64,000 nt of DNA from Amycolatopsis sp. FDAARGOS 1241 (lineage in GTDB: Bacteria > Actinomycetota > Actinomycetes > Mycobacteriales > Pseudonocardiaceae). The notes under the pieces are model-generated. The model saw only the letters and a list, made by a program, of their open reading frames with translations. It searched no databases and was not told the origin of the DNA. The stretch spans positions 4,960,001 through 5,024,000 of the forward strand of contig NZ_CP069526.1 of NCBI RefSeq assembly GCF_016889705.1, written 5' to 3'. Numbering within the stretch: the stretch's first letter is position 1; every line of letters begins with the position of its first letter. Of this stretch, positions 34,341 to 43,590 are shown piece after piece. The position numbers were made by a program, and so were the translations under genes.

Positions 34341-35444
34341 TCACGGCAGCAGCTCGTAAACCGCGTTCTGTTCGTTGGACGTCGCGATCCGGGCGTCGTT
34401 GAACCCCGCCTCCTTGGCCAGGCTCACGATGCGCGCGGGTCCTGCCTGGTTGCCCAGCCCGTACGCCGGTGAGCCGGCCAGCCCGCTGGGCAGGCAGACG
34501 AACAGCGAGGCACCGGCCATCACACGCCCCATCGGGCTGCTGATGGTTTCCTCGACCGTGTCCCAGCTCATCGGCTCGACCAGCATGACCCGGCCCTCAG
34601 GCGCCAACGCCGCACGCGCCGCCCGCAACGCCGAAACCGGGTCCGGCATGTCGTGCAGAGAGTCGAAAAAGGCGATGAAGTCGTAACTGCCCTCCAGGTC
34701 GGCCGCCCCCGCGTTCCGGAACGTGATCCGGTCGGCCACCCCGGCCGCGGCCGCCCGTTCACGGGCCTGCGCGATCGACGGCGCGTGGGAGTCGATCCCG
34801 ACGAATGTCGAGTTCGGATACGCCTCCGCCATGATGATCGTCGACGCCCCGAACCCGCAGCCGACATCGGCGACCCGGGTACCGCGCTGGAGCCGTTCCT
34901 CGACTCCCGTGAGCGACGGAATCCACGAGCTGGTCAGGTTGGCCACATAAACCGGGCGGAAGGCCCGCTCCGTGCCCTCGAACTGGTCCTGATGGTGCTC
35001 GTGCCAGCCAATTCCCTCGCCGGTCCGGAACACCTCGGTGAGCCGGTCGACGACGCGCGCGCCCGCAGTGAAGGCCTGGAACAGCCCCGCGACATAGGCG
35101 GGGCTGTCGGCGTTGGTGAACACCTCGGCCTGCTCGGGGGACAGCCGATAGCGAGCGGTCCGTTTGGCTTCCGGCCCCGAACCGCCCTCCGTATACGTGA
35201 CGTAACCAGCAGCGGCCATCGCCAGCAGCCACTCGCGGAGATACCGCTCGGCCAGGCCGGTCCGCTCGGCCAGTTCCGCCGACGTGACCGACCCCCCGGC
35301 GGCCAAGGCGGAGAACAACCCCAGCCGGTCCCCCACCAACGCCAAGGGCAACGCCACCGCCCCCGCCGCATCCCTCCCGACCTCCCCGAGCAGCTTCTCC
35401 AGCCGAGGTTGATCGACAGCCGTGGTATTGATCGCCTCTGTCAT
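34341..35444 (-). CDS. SAM-dependent methyltransferase with winged-helix N-terminus
   Basis: A 367-residue protein of the Rv2258c-like actinobacterial group. Residues about 20-90 form a winged-helix dimerisation domain (LFSALAAGGSVTSAELAERT and YLREWLLAMAAAGYV). The methyltransferase domain follows from about 165: VADVGCGFGASTIIMAEAYP is motif I, VGIDSHAPSI the acidic ligand, and DFIAFFDSLHDMPDP motif III. Such enzymes methylate small hydroxylated molecules. GAGGACGA precedes the ATG. It is transcribed alone and ends in a strong hairpin. Confidence 0.9.
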   Translation of the reverse strand: MTEAINTTAVDQPRLEKLLGEVGRDAAGAVALPLALVGDRLGLFSALAAGGSVTSAELAERTGLAERYLREWLLAMAAAGYVTYTEGGSGPEAKRTARYRLSPEQAEVFTNADSPAYVAGLFQAFTAGARVVDRLTEVFRTGEGIGWHEHHQDQFEGTERAFRPVYVANLTSSWIPSLTGVEERLQRGTRVADVGCGFGASTIIMAEAYPNSTFVGIDSHAPSIAQARERAAAAGVADRITFRNAGAADLEGSYDFIAFFDSLHDMPDPVSALRAARAALAPEGRVMLVEPMSWDTVEETISSPMGRVMAGASLFVCLPSGLAGSPAYGLGNQAGPARIVSLAKEAGFNDARIATSNEQNAVYELLP

Positions 35445-35829
35445 TCGTCCTCTTCACATGGGCCCCGGAAAGCTCCGGAGACCCGGTTGCGCTCGCCCCG
35501 GAATCCGGGGCGACCTTTGTCCGTTTGCCAGGGGTAGGTGCAACGGTGACCGAATGCCCCACCGAGACCGCCGAAGCGCACCGATGTCCCTACCTCCTCC
35601 GGTGAGTAGTGGCACGTACCAGGTGTGCACGGTCGGCAAACCCTGAAATACTCACCCGAATACAGGCACGAATTGATCGTCCTATCGGTTCACCGAGGGA
35701 ATGCGATTTGCGCCACGCTGCTCGCCCAACATCCGTAATGGCCGGACAAAGTTCGCGTCGAACTTGGGCCGCGCGGTCCGGGCGAACAGGAAATTCCGGC
35801 GGAATAAGGCGGGGCAGTGTGAAGCTCGG
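35445..35829. other. Intergenic stretch
   Basis: Upstream region of the methyltransferase; it contains its promoter, but no motif stands out and no other gene is seen. Confidence 0.3.
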
Positions 35830-36010
35830 TGTCGTCGGTCATCGGGTTCGGGGTGAGGTCGACGGCGATGATCGAGGCGTCACCGTCGCGGCGGATCCCG
35901 GTGGTCTGCACGATGTAGTCGCGGCCGGCGGGCTGTCCGCCGAAGTCGTGGTTGGCGAACACGCCTCCGATCAGGTCCTGGGCGGTGAGCTTCACGAACG
36001 TTGCGGGCAG
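35830..36010 (-). other. Protein-like fragment of unknown family
   Basis: Leftward frame with VKLTAQDLIGGVFANHDFGG, YIVQTTGIRRDGDASIIAVD and LTPNPMTDDTELHTAPPYSA. The composition and low codon bias noise look like real protein, but there is no start codon with a ribosome site; it may be the second half of the gene that starts at 36294, after a frameshift. I do not recognise it. Confidence 0.3.
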
Positions 36011-36030
36011 CCGGGTCACCGGCCGCCGCG

Positions 36031-36294
36031 TTAGCGACTGAGGGCGCCGGCGTGGTCGTCCACCAGGCGCACGTGCGCGTCGGCGTGCTCGTCGAGGGCT
36101 TGGGTGCGCGCGGCGAGGGCGGTGCGCTGGGCCAGCGGGTCGTTGCCGCAGCGGAGTTCGTACAGGATCGCCGGCAGCAGCTCGGTGTCCGCCGGGGCTT
36201 TCGGGCGCCCGCAACGATGGGCGGTGAAGGTGATACGGGTGGCGCACGAGGGACTGTCGGAAATCTCGTCACCCCGGCCCCAGCGCACACTCAC
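36031..36294 (-). CDS. Hypothetical 87-residue protein
   Basis: Begins VSVRWGRGDEISDSPSCATR (GTG start) and continues ELLPAILYELRCGNDPLAQR then LDEHADAHVRLVDDHAGALS. It appears soluble and mostly helical in its second half. It has no recognised domain and no strong ribosome site. A protein-like frame continues just downstream, so this may be the front part of a broken longer gene. Function not assigned. Confidence 0.35.
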   Translation of the reverse strand: MSVRWGRGDEISDSPSCATRITFTAHRCGRPKAPADTELLPAILYELRCGNDPLAQRTALAARTQALDEHADAHVRLVDDHAGALSR

Positions 36295-36339
36295 GGTGGC
36301 AGTTCGGCTGCGGTGCCGCGGCGTTAGGTTGGGTCGGGC

Positions 36340-36512
36340 GAGGGTGCCTCCCGTGAGGGATTGGCGCGGCTCGACACGGCGCTGGATGAGGTGTGCCTGT
36401 TCGGGGCGCAGGCGACGCGGGACGCCACGACGGCGCTGCTGACCGTGGATCCCGGGCTGGCCGAGCCGGTCATCGCCCGGGACGCCGAGCTGGATTCGCG
36501 GCGCGCAGATCC
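36340..36512 (+). pseudogene. PhoU N-terminal remnant
   Basis: REGLARLDTALDEVCLFGAQ and TTALLTVDPGLAEPVIARDA match the first two helices of PhoU phosphate-regulators, which usually run to about 220 residues. The frame leaves the family after AELDSRRADP and no later PhoU helices are found. The Ala-Thr-Arg-Asp-Ala-Thr helix is well conserved, so the identification is fairly secure, but the gene is broken. Confidence 0.5.
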
Positions 36513-37119
36513 CAGGCCGGGCTCACCGTGGTGTCGGTGGCGGTGGGCCGGCTTGCTGGTGCAATGGCGGGAAATGCCCTCCGCGATCGACGCGCCCCGA
36601 GCATTTTGTGCGCGGTCCGGCTGCCGTCGGCGAACGCTCGTATCGCTTCCGGTTGGGCTGACGCCGCCGAGAGGGCCCACGTGCGGAAAGGTCAGTGGAT
36701 TCCGTCTGCTGGGCGACCAGCCGCTTGGGTGCCTGCATACGCCACGCCCGCTCGACCAACCGGTTGGTACGGTCTTCGGAGACGTTGCTCAGGACGATGC
36801 CGCGTCCGAGTATCCACCTGGCGAGGTTGTGGCGGGAAATACGAACGGGCAGTTGCGGCACTGCCCGGGCGGCTGCCGCAGGTGCTCCTCGGTGCAGGCG
36901 CTGACCGCTGTCCGGGCGCCGTCGAAATTGGCGTCGTGGGGGTGGATGGTCGAGGAGTCGCGCACGGGCGCGTGCAGCAGAGGTCGCGGAGGGGCAGGCA
37001 CACCCCGCTCGGACGCACCGATGTGCTCCCCACGCCTCCGGCGTACAACACCCCCCGCTGGTGGCCAGAGATCGGGCCGCGCTTGCGCCGATGCCGTCCT
37101 GGCCGCCAGCCACCTCACT
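36513..37119. other. Scrambled coding debris
   Basis: On the minus strand two protein-like pieces lie in different frames: NFDGARTAVSACTEEHLRQ (about 36900) and RWILGRGIVLSNVSEDRTNR (about 36760). They look like parts of one decayed small actinobacterial protein that I cannot name. No intact gene is supported. Confidence 0.3.
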
Positions 37120-37377
37120 GTTCACGACTGTTCACGACGGGCAATCCGATCGCGGATCGGACCATGGACCTGGCAGTCGCGATTCGGGCATTCGGCCGCG
37201 TGCCGCTCGTTCCAGGCCGTGCGCATCTTTTCGTTCCGCGCCAAGAACTGGGCGTCGCGCCGGGCCCTCCACGGCGACGGGGCCAGGCGGCCGGTGACCA
37301 GGAGCTGGTTCGGCGAGTAATCGTCGGCGGTCCGTTCGACCGCCAGCCCGGTCGCGGCGAGGATCGCGAACGACCGG
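37120..37377 (-). other. Fragment with a CPNRDC motif
   Basis: Directly after the metallophosphatase, a leftward frame reads LAVERTADDYSPNQLLVTGR, PWRARRDAQFLARNEKMRTA and AAECPNRDCQVHGPIRDR, ending at a TGA near 37120. It has no start codon of its own within reach, so it seems to be the tail of a truncated gene. The CxxxxC-H pattern might bind zinc. Family unknown. Confidence 0.3.
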
Positions 37378-38889
37378 TCAGCCCCGCGTGCGGGTCCCGG
37401 CGCGTTCGGGCCGGCGGAGGCCGGAGAGATCGACCTTCTTGACGATGTTGCGATCCACCACGTTGTTCCCCAGCGCGAATTGGGCCCATGTCCCCGCGAG
37501 TTCCTGACGGCTGCGCTCGCTCCACTCGCGGGCCAGGTCGCTGCGCGACTTGTGGAAGTTCAGCGCAAACCCTTCGCTGTGCAGCCGGAGGATCGAGAAG
37601 CCGCCCGGGTACTCCTTGGCCGCGGCGACCTCCTGCAGGGTCACCCGCGGTGCGGTCGGGCTGACCGTGTGGTGGTTGCGGTGAGTGTGTCCCGCGTGGT
37701 GGAGGAAGACACCCGGAGTCTTCGCGTAGGTCTCCAGGATCGACGCGGCCTGGGCGGCGTCCAGCGAGCTGCTCGACTTGATCGGCTTCGACGACTCCTG
37801 CACGACGAGCGGGTGGTGACCGAACACGAGGGTCGGCTGCTCCTTGTGCTCGGCCAGGTCCTTCATGAACCAGGCATACTGCTCCACCGCCAGCGCACCC
37901 GCGTCGCCTCCGCCACCGGCCTTGTCGTACGTGTCGAGCCCGATCACGTGCAGACCGGAGAGGTCGGTCGAGTAGAAAGCGACCTCGTCGTCGGGGAAGT
38001 AGCGGTCCTGGAAGCAGTCGTTGCCCTGCCAGCGACCGACCCGGCAGTTCGCGTAGGGGTCACCGATGTGCGCGCGGTCGTGGTTGCCGCGCGTGAGGAA
38101 GTAGTCCTCGCGGTACGTGCCGAACCGGTCGAGCAGCTGACCGGCTCGGCTGAGGTCGCCGGGTACGGCCTCGGCGGAGATGTCACCCGCGGCGAGGAGG
38201 TAGGTCGGGTCGAAGCTCCGGACGTCGCGCACCAGGGATTCCAGCATGACCTCGGGATACGGCGGCTCGCCCGGGACCTGGACGATCGGGATGACCGACG
38301 GGTCCCCCCCGACGAGCCCCGCCTGCGTCTCGCCCATGTGAAGGTCGTTGCACAGCACCATGGAGAAGAGATAGCGCCCCGGCGGCGGCTGCGGCGTGGT
38401 GAACGAGAACGGGCCGCCCGGAGTGCCGAGGCCATAGCCGTTGGTGCCGACGGCGTTGCCGGCAATGAGCGTGAACACCATGGGGGCGGCCAGCTTCCCG
38501 CGGGAGCGCGCCTGGTAGTAGTACGTCTGGCCCGGCTCGAGGCCGGTCAGCTCGACGTGGTGGTAGGGGGTAGGCCGACCACTCTGGCCGGCGACGCGGT
38601 TGAGCCGGCGGGGGTTGGTGCCGTACCAGACCTCACCGTCGGCGGGCAGCGGCACCATCCTGCCCGTGCCGTCGTTCGTGCCTGCCTCACCGGTGTACCA
38701 GGTCACCACGGCCCGGTCCTCAGTCAGTGTCACCAGTTCCAGGTTGACTGGCACGACCTCACCTGTCCCGGCAGCGCCGGTGGACGCGGTGCTTCGAGCG
38801 GGATCGACCACTCCTAGCAGCGGTATGGCTGCCGTAGCGATCGCGCTCCAGCGAAGAATGTCCCGACGGGTCACATCACAACCAGGCAC
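37378..38889 (-). CDS. Tat-exported metallophosphoesterase
   Basis: A 503-residue secreted phosphatase of the purple-acid/calcineurin type. The signal carries the twin-arginine motif VTRRDILRW followed by a hydrophobic core (residues about 6-30). A fibronectin-like domain (about 45-170) precedes the catalytic domain, whose metal ligands are visible: CNDLHMGE, LLAAGDISAEA, TRGNHDRAH, FGHHPLVV and HHAGHTHRNHH. The GTG at 38889 was chosen because GGAGG lies 6 bases before it. It would be folded in the cytoplasm with metals bound, exported, and release phosphate outside the cell. No pho-box was identified by eye. Confidence 0.92.
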   Translation of the reverse strand: MPGCDVTRRDILRWSAIATAAIPLLGVVDPARSTASTGAAGTGEVVPVNLELVTLTEDRAVVTWYTGEAGTNDGTGRMVPLPADGEVWYGTNPRRLNRVAGQSGRPTPYHHVELTGLEPGQTYYYQARSRGKLAAPMVFTLIAGNAVGTNGYGLGTPGGPFSFTTPQPPPGRYLFSMVLCNDLHMGETQAGLVGGDPSVIPIVQVPGEPPYPEVMLESLVRDVRSFDPTYLLAAGDISAEAVPGDLSRAGQLLDRFGTYREDYFLTRGNHDRAHIGDPYANCRVGRWQGNDCFQDRYFPDDEVAFYSTDLSGLHVIGLDTYDKAGGGGDAGALAVEQYAWFMKDLAEHKEQPTLVFGHHPLVVQESSKPIKSSSSLDAAQAASILETYAKTPGVFLHHAGHTHRNHHTVSPTAPRVTLQEVAAAKEYPGGFSILRLHSEGFALNFHKSRSDLAREWSERSRQELAGTWAQFALGNNVVDRNIVKKVDLSGLRRPERAGTRTRG

Positions 38890-39191
38890 GCACAGCCTCC
38901 GGAAGGTCTCCCCGGGCCGAGTCGCCGGGGGCGTCAACATCCCACCGCACCACGCCTGGGCGTGAGAAGAACCCACCTTGTGAACACCATGTGTCTGCAC
39001 CGGATCACCGACACGAACAACCTCGCCAGACGGTCAACAACGACCGGCGCCCAACTCCCAGTGCGCGCAGGTCACAAGTCGCGCGGCGTCAGGGCCGGCC
39101 CGGCTTGTTGGATTAAGCGATCTCGTGCAGCTTGGCGCTGCCGCTTGATCGTGTCTTCCAGATCCTCGAAGGGACTGCCGGAGTAGTGGCG
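38890..39191. other. Intergenic region upstream of the phosphatase
   Basis: Should hold the phosphatase promoter. No gene is supported; no direct repeats typical of phosphate boxes were recognised. Confidence 0.3.
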
Positions 39192-39434
39192 TCAACGGCC
39201 GGGCTGCGTCCCGTAGGCCTTTGCCTGGTGTTCGACGCGCTGGGCGTCGTCAGCGAGGATGCCACCGTTGATCGCCACGGTGGTCAGCGAGTGCTCGTGG
39301 AGGAAGACGGCGAAGTCCGGGAGATGGTAGGCGTCCGCCACGGCAGCGTTGATCTTCTCCAGCATCGCGCGCGTGGCGTCGATGTCGCCACCGCGCGGGA
39401 CGTGCACGACGAAGACTGGGCGCTCCACGGCCAA
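39192..39434 (-). CDS. Hypothetical 80-residue protein
   Basis: VERPVFVVHVPRGGDIDATR, MLEKINAAVADAYHLPDFAV and FLHEHSLTTVAINGGILADD alternate strand and helix like a small alpha/beta domain. There is no ribosome site at the TTG/GTG start, and IS5 debris lies 80 bp upstream, so the N-terminus may have been lost. I do not recognise the family. Confidence 0.45.
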   Translation of the reverse strand: MAVERPVFVVHVPRGGDIDATRAMLEKINAAVADAYHLPDFAVFLHEHSLTTVAINGGILADDAQRVEHQAKAYGTQPGR

Positions 39435-39514
39435 CCAGTTTTGGCACCACCCTCACAAAGCTTGTGCCGTGGGTCGTGCCTGCTGAACAGGCGCATAGAC
39501 CTCTCGCACCGTGC

Positions 39515-39810
39515 GTGACCAGGAGCTGCCCTGAAAGTCATCGGAGCCAGCGGATGAGGGCGGCGATGGTGCGTTCGGCCTCGTAGTGGGCGGCGCGTTT
39601 GGTGTAGCGGGTGGACAAGTCGCATCGGCAGCCCTCGCCCGTCGACGGCGAGATGAATCGTGGTGCTCAGTCCGCCGCGGGAGCGTGCGAGCGTGCTGCT
39701 GGGCCCGAACCACGGAGGAATCCACACTGAGGACCCACTCCGCGCGACGTCCACAGAACCGCATCCAGGACCTGCCGGTGCTCCCGCCACCGCCGACCTC
39801 GACCCCGACA
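39515..39810 (-). pseudogene. IS5-family transposase remnant, copy 1
   Basis: Leftward, one frame reads WVLSVDSSVVRAQQHAR with the first catalytic Asp; another gives RGGLSTTIHLAVDGRGLPMR, typical of IS5-family transposases. The rest of the catalytic domain is deleted; the ending AERTIAALIRWL-like tail is just visible. At least two frameshifts are present. Confidence 0.65.
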
Positions 39811-40113
39811 CCGGCTCCGGGCCCACGCCCGATCCGCGACCTCATCCCGACCCCGGGTCAAACCAGAACCGCAGCTCGATCAATTGCAAGACACGGACTA
39901 GTCAGCGTGCTTGTCGTTGCACCTCGCTGCGGCGATGACCGGCAGTCTCTACCGGTCGTTGATGTGCTCGAAGCCTGCGGAAGGGAGCGCCCACGGTGCG
40001 TCGAGAGGTGACGTGCGCGCGACGTTGTGCGAAAGCTCGGTAAGGACGAGGTATTCCGCTGCCACTGTTAGCCAGCGTCTGAAGGTTTGTGAAGACGATG
40101 GAGGGATGGAACA

Positions 40114-40563
40114 GTGCCTCTTGAGGGTGAGTACGAGCCGAGCCCGGTGGAGTATGTGCGTGATCAGGTGGAGTTGTATGAGAGCTCCGGTGGGACGGAG
40201 GGGACCGTCTCACCTGATGTCGGGTTGCCGGTCGTGATCTTGACGACGCGGGGCGCGAAAAGTGGGAAGATCCGCAAGACGCCGTTGATGCGGGTGGCGC
40301 ACGAGGGGGTGTACGTGGCGGTTGCGTCGCAGGGTGGCGCGCCGAAGCATCCGGTGTGGTACTTCAACGTCAAGGTCGATCCGCACGTGGAATTGCAGGA
40401 CGGCCCGGTCCGGCGGGACATGCGGGCACGCGAGGTCAGCGGAGCGGAGAAGGCCGCGTGGTGGGAGCGGGCGGTTGCCGTGTATCCGCCATACGCGGAG
40501 TACCAGCGCAGGACCGACCGGGAGATTCCCGTGTTTGTGCTGGAGCCGGTTGAGGGCAGCTGA
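40114..40563 (+). CDS. Deazaflavin (F420)-dependent nitroreductase-family protein
   Basis: A 149-residue split-barrel protein of the Ddn/F420H2-dependent quinone reductase family. The cofactor-binding region is intact: [20 protein letters not shown], then [20 protein letters not shown] and DPHVELQDG. The Arg-x-Thr-Pro and Pro-x-Trp-x-x-Asn signatures fit F420 binding. [20 protein letters not shown] is the C-terminal helix. These enzymes reduce quinones or nitro compounds with F420H2 in actinobacteria. It starts at GTG with GGAGGG about 11 bases upstream. It is a single gene. Confidence 0.9.
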   Translation: MPLEGEYEPSPVEYVRDQVELYESSGGTEGTVSPDVGLPVVILTTRGAKSGKIRKTPLMRVAHEGVYVAVASQGGAPKHPVWYFNVKVDPHVELQDGPVRRDMRAREVSGAEKAAWWERAVAVYPPYAEYQRRTDREIPVFVLEPVEGS

Positions 40564-40819
40564 CCTGTCTCAGCACGGTGATTTCCGGAACGATCGCCGT
40601 GACGGAGCCGTCGTTCGGGGTTTGTGCGAGCCGGCGCGAGCGGCCGTGCCTCAAGACCGTTGCGTTTCCCTGCTGCCGTGGGGTTCCGCCGCGCCGTGAC
40701 GGTCAGTCGGTGACGTCGATAAAGACCTGGCCGACGAACGGGCGGCTGAGATCGCCGACGGCATCCGCCCGCTCGCCGACCGGGGCGGCCGCCAGCGGCC
40801 GGCGTTGCGGGGGCGGGCT
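40564..40819. other. Short gene-free stretch
   Basis: Contains nothing recognised apart from the eroded upstream part of a DUF5996-like remnant. Confidence 0.3.
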
Positions 40820-40990
40820 GAGTCGCGGCCCGCGACACCCTGCACACGCGGGACCGAGATCATCGGGGAGAGCAGGCTCGTGCATGCGTCATTGGTCAAC
40901 CAGTGGTGGCAGGTCGCCCTCCAAGGCAGCACCCGGGGTGACCCCTCAGTGGTTTTACGGCCGCCGACCCCGACCAGGGGCTGCGCGAGT
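40820..40990 (+). pseudogene. DUF5996-like remnant, copy 1
   Basis: A frame with RDTLHTR shifts to TEIIGESRLVHASLVNQWWQ and VALQGSTRG. This matches, from memory, the N-terminal WxxTxxTLHLxxQIxGKxRLxxxPxxNHWW region of DUF5996 proteins. Only about 45 residues remain. A very similar stub lies at 59.4 kb. Confidence 0.45.
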
Positions 40991-41172
40991 TCCCTGCAGA
41001 AGACTTATGAGGCCGCGGCCGAACTTGGCCACCGAGACGACAAGCGTCTCAACCATGATTAAAGGCACGAACCAGCCCGGACTGGGCAGCGCTCCAGGTT
41101 CGCGAATCCACCTGACCCGTGCCCCCGAGTCGCGGGGATCCAGCGACACCTCGATGACTCTCAGGAGGAACG

Positions 41173-41370
41173 ATGAACGACAAGCCCAGACCCACGATCC
41201 ACGACCTCCACGAAGTGGTCGATCTCGAACTTGCCGAGGTCGCCAACAGCGTCGACCCCGACGGCGACGACGTGCCAGAGCGTGAAGTCTACGAGGCGGA
41301 ACTACGCAGCTTCCATGACGCGGTTGTGGTCGAAGAGAAGTCGGAGGAGGAACGCAACTCGGAAAGTTGA
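41173..41370 (+). CDS. Small acidic protein of unknown function
   Basis: A 65-residue, strongly acidic, helical protein: RPTIHDLHEVVDLELAEVAN then REVYEAELRSFHDAVVVEE. AGGAGGAACG immediately before the ATG gives one of the best ribosome sites in the area, so it is probably expressed. I know no family. It lies alone between remnants. Confidence 0.6.
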   Translation: MNDKPRPTIHDLHEVVDLELAEVANSVDPDGDDVPEREVYEAELRSFHDAVVVEEKSEEERNSES

Positions 41371-41493
41371 TCGTGCGGCACCTGTCTCGTCTCGCACCAA
41401 GCCGCGGCAACCACCGGCGGTGCCATGCGCGTGAACGGCAGGGTCGCGAACTCGATCGTTCCGTGAGTCTTTCGTTCGTAGAGAAGGGTTTGC

Positions 41494-41640
41494 GTGTTGA
41501 CCACCGTTACCGTGCTGAAGTTGAACAACGGCGTCGAGATGCCGCAGCTCGGCTTCGGCGTGTTCCAGGTCCCGCCGGCCGAAACGAAGGCGACGGTCAA
41601 GACCGCCCGGGACGCCGGCTACCGCTTCGCTGTCGGCCCT
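41494..41640 (+). pseudogene. Aldo/keto reductase, N-terminal stub
   Basis: From GTG 41494 (GAGAAGGG upstream) the frame reads [20 protein letters not shown] and [16 protein letters not shown], the first strand and helix of 2,5-diketogluconate-type aldo/keto reductases, then leaves the family just before the catalytic Asp. Some 230 residues are missing. The start signals are intact, so it may be a recent truncation. Confidence 0.65.
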
Positions 41641-42139
41641 CGACCGCGGCCTCCGCAGGGGCCCCGACCCAGACACGTTCGATCTGAGGTGAGTTCTCGG
41701 CGGAGGGCGCCTTCCCAGCCCGGCCATGTCAGGCGCACGGCGAGGCTGCGGTTTCTTGGATGAAGCCACCCTTCGTGCCGCTGTCTGTCCAGGTTGGCCG
41801 GTCAGGCCGCGGGTCATCGGAAGGCTCAGGCGTTCCAGGAACATCGGAACGGAAACCAGCGCCAAGTCCGAAGCTCGCTGCTCAACAAGGTTTGTGTGCG
41901 ACGAACCTCAAGCACTTTTGTGACTGTGGCAGTTCAGGCCGGCTGTCCCCAGCGTCTCGTCGGTGTGCCGTTGCCGCCGACGAGGTGGCGAATCTTGGTG
42001 CTCCAGCGTCCGCGGGAACGGCCGATCGCGTGGTCAGGCGGAGTAAGACGACCGCGCAACGCGCCGCAAAGTGAAGCGAGCCCTGTCAAAATCCTCAGCC
42101 CCGTCAAAACCCTCAGCGCAGTCGAACGAAGCACAGGTG
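41641..42139. other. Gene-free stretch
   Basis: Follows the aldo/keto reductase stub. Frames here show no motif. The last part leads into the stress-protein gene and may code a short Ser/Lys extension if its start lies at 42071. Confidence 0.3.
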
Positions 42140-42664
42140 ATGATCGTGACCAATCCATTCTCGTCGGGACGGCCGGCGCCCGGACTGCCCAGTCTGCCGA
42201 CGCCACCCTCGGGTTGGCCGATCGGTTCGTACGGCACCTATGAAGAAGCACAGCGCGCGGTCGAGTATCTCGTCGACAACGAGTTCACCGTTCAGGACCT
42301 GACGATCGTCGGTGTCGACCTCATGCTCGTCGAGCGTGTCATCGGCAGGCTCACCTGGGGCAAAGTGCTGGGCACCGGTGTGCTGTCCGGCGCCTGGTTC
42401 GGGCTGTTCGTCGGCCTGCTGCTGGGTCTGTTCAACAACACCAACGGCATGGCCGCGGCACCGATGATCGTGGGCCTCGCCGCCGGAGCCCTGTTCGGCG
42501 GCGTGTTCGCAGCGCTCGGCTATACGGCCTCCCGCGGGCGCCGCGACTTCTCCTCTGCCAGCCAGCTCGTTGCCGGCCGCTACGACGTCCTGTGCGAGCC
42601 GCGTAATGCGGAGAAGGGCCGGGAGCTGCTGGCCAAGCTCTCTGTAGGCGCTCAGCGCAGTTGA
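42140..42664 (+). CDS. General stress protein, YflT/17M-like
   Basis: A 174-residue protein. An N-terminal alpha/beta domain (YGTYEEAQRAVEYLVDNEFT, VQDLTIVGVDLMLVERVIG) as in heat-induced stress YflT domains is followed by two glycine-rich hydrophobic helices (VLSGAWFGLFVGLLLGLF and IVGLAAGALFGGVFAALGY) and a basic tail, RGRRDFSSASQLVAGRYDVL. It is probably membrane-associated. The start is put at ATG 42140; 42071 would add 23 low-complexity residues. A stress role is by family only. Confidence 0.82.
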   Translation: MIVTNPFSSGRPAPGLPSLPTPPSGWPIGSYGTYEEAQRAVEYLVDNEFTVQDLTIVGVDLMLVERVIGRLTWGKVLGTGVLSGAWFGLFVGLLLGLFNNTNGMAAAPMIVGLAAGALFGGVFAALGYTASRGRRDFSSASQLVAGRYDVLCEPRNAEKGRELLAKLSVGAQRS

Positions 42665-42786
42665 GGATTGGGGCAAGGCTCATAGTCGCGGTGTTCGAGC
42701 AATGGTCCTGACTTCGGGCCGTGGATGTCGCGGAACCTTGTCGGTAGCTCGCCACTGACGTAGGACTCGACGCCCGAATGCGGCAT

Positions 42787-43140
42787 TCACTCAAGGTCGA
42801 TGGCGCGCGGATGCCGTGGTTCGTAGATTCCCACCGTGCTGCCACCGGGTAGCCGGAACCCACTCAGTCGTCCCCACCGCGCTTCGCTGACGGCCGTGCA
42901 GACGACTCCGTTGGCCGCCAGCTCGCCCATCGTGGCGTCCAAGTCGTCGCACATCAAGTACAACTCGTGCGATGGCAATCCATCGCCAGGATGTACGGCG
43001 ATCTCGGCCGGAGGAAGTTTGAAGATCAGCCAACCGCCGCCAGCGTCGACGTGCCGGTAGCCGAGTACGTCGCGAAAAAAGGACCGATCCGCTTCGGCAT
43101 CGTAGCTGTAGACGATCACATGAGCTCCACAAATCGACAT
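42787..43140 (-). CDS. VOC-fold protein
   Basis: A roughly 117-residue glyoxalase/bleomycin-resistance-type protein: VIVYSYDAEADRSFFRDVLG, HVDAGGGWLIFKLPPAEIAV and HELYLMCDDLDATMGELAAN, closing with GFRLPGGSTVGIYEPRHPR. Conserved His and Glu metal ligands are visible (HELYLM and GIYEP). Start taken at MSICGAH; an ATG six codons up is possible. It is a lone gene next to IS5 debris. Substrate unknown. Confidence 0.82.
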   Translation of the reverse strand: MSICGAHVIVYSYDAEADRSFFRDVLGYRHVDAGGGWLIFKLPPAEIAVHPGDGLPSHELYLMCDDLDATMGELAANGVVCTAVSEARWGRLSGFRLPGGSTVGIYEPRHPRAIDLE

Positions 43141-43249
43141 GTAGTCACCGTCGCACACACCTCGACAGGAAACGACCGGTCGAAGCTCGGCAATCGGACG
43201 ATCAGTCGCCCCAGCTCGTCGAGCCGGCCAGCCCAGTGACTCGACTTTA

Positions 43250-43590
43250 GAGGTCAGGCGAGAATGAGTTTGCGTAGGCAGATGACTGAGCAGGCCAGGC
43301 TGATGACGGCTTGGCGGACATCGGCTCGGCGTTCGGTGCGGATGCGCAGGCGGCGGAAAAGCCTTTGAGCCAGGCGAAGGAGCGTTCGACCGGCCAGCGG
43401 ATGGTGCGCAGGCCGGAGCCGTGCTCGGCGCCGCGGCGGGCGATCATGGGGATGATGCCGTGGTCGCGGACCAGGTGTCGGTACTTGTCGCGGTCGTAGC
43501 CGCGATCAACGTAGAGTCGCAGCGGTCGTCGCCGCGGTTTGCCGACTGTGCCGCGCATCGGCGGGATAGCCTCGATCAGCGAGATCAACA
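43250..43590 (-). pseudogene. IS5-family transposase remnant, copy 2 (C-terminus)
   Basis: LRLYVDRGYDRDKYRHLVRD, HGIIPMIARRGAEHGSGL and RWPVERSFAWLKGF cover the last third of an IS5-type transposase with the catalytic Glu (VERSF). A frameshift follows; the shifted tail reads RRLRIRTERRADVRQAV and ends near 43257. The first two catalytic Asp residues are absent. It is unrelated in frame to the remnant at 39.6 kb. Confidence 0.75.

Noticed and set aside
37480..38817. A 445-codon plus-strand frame opposite the metallophosphatase
   Set aside because: Val/Glu/Arg-rich antisense shadow of a gene with all metal-binding motifs in place.
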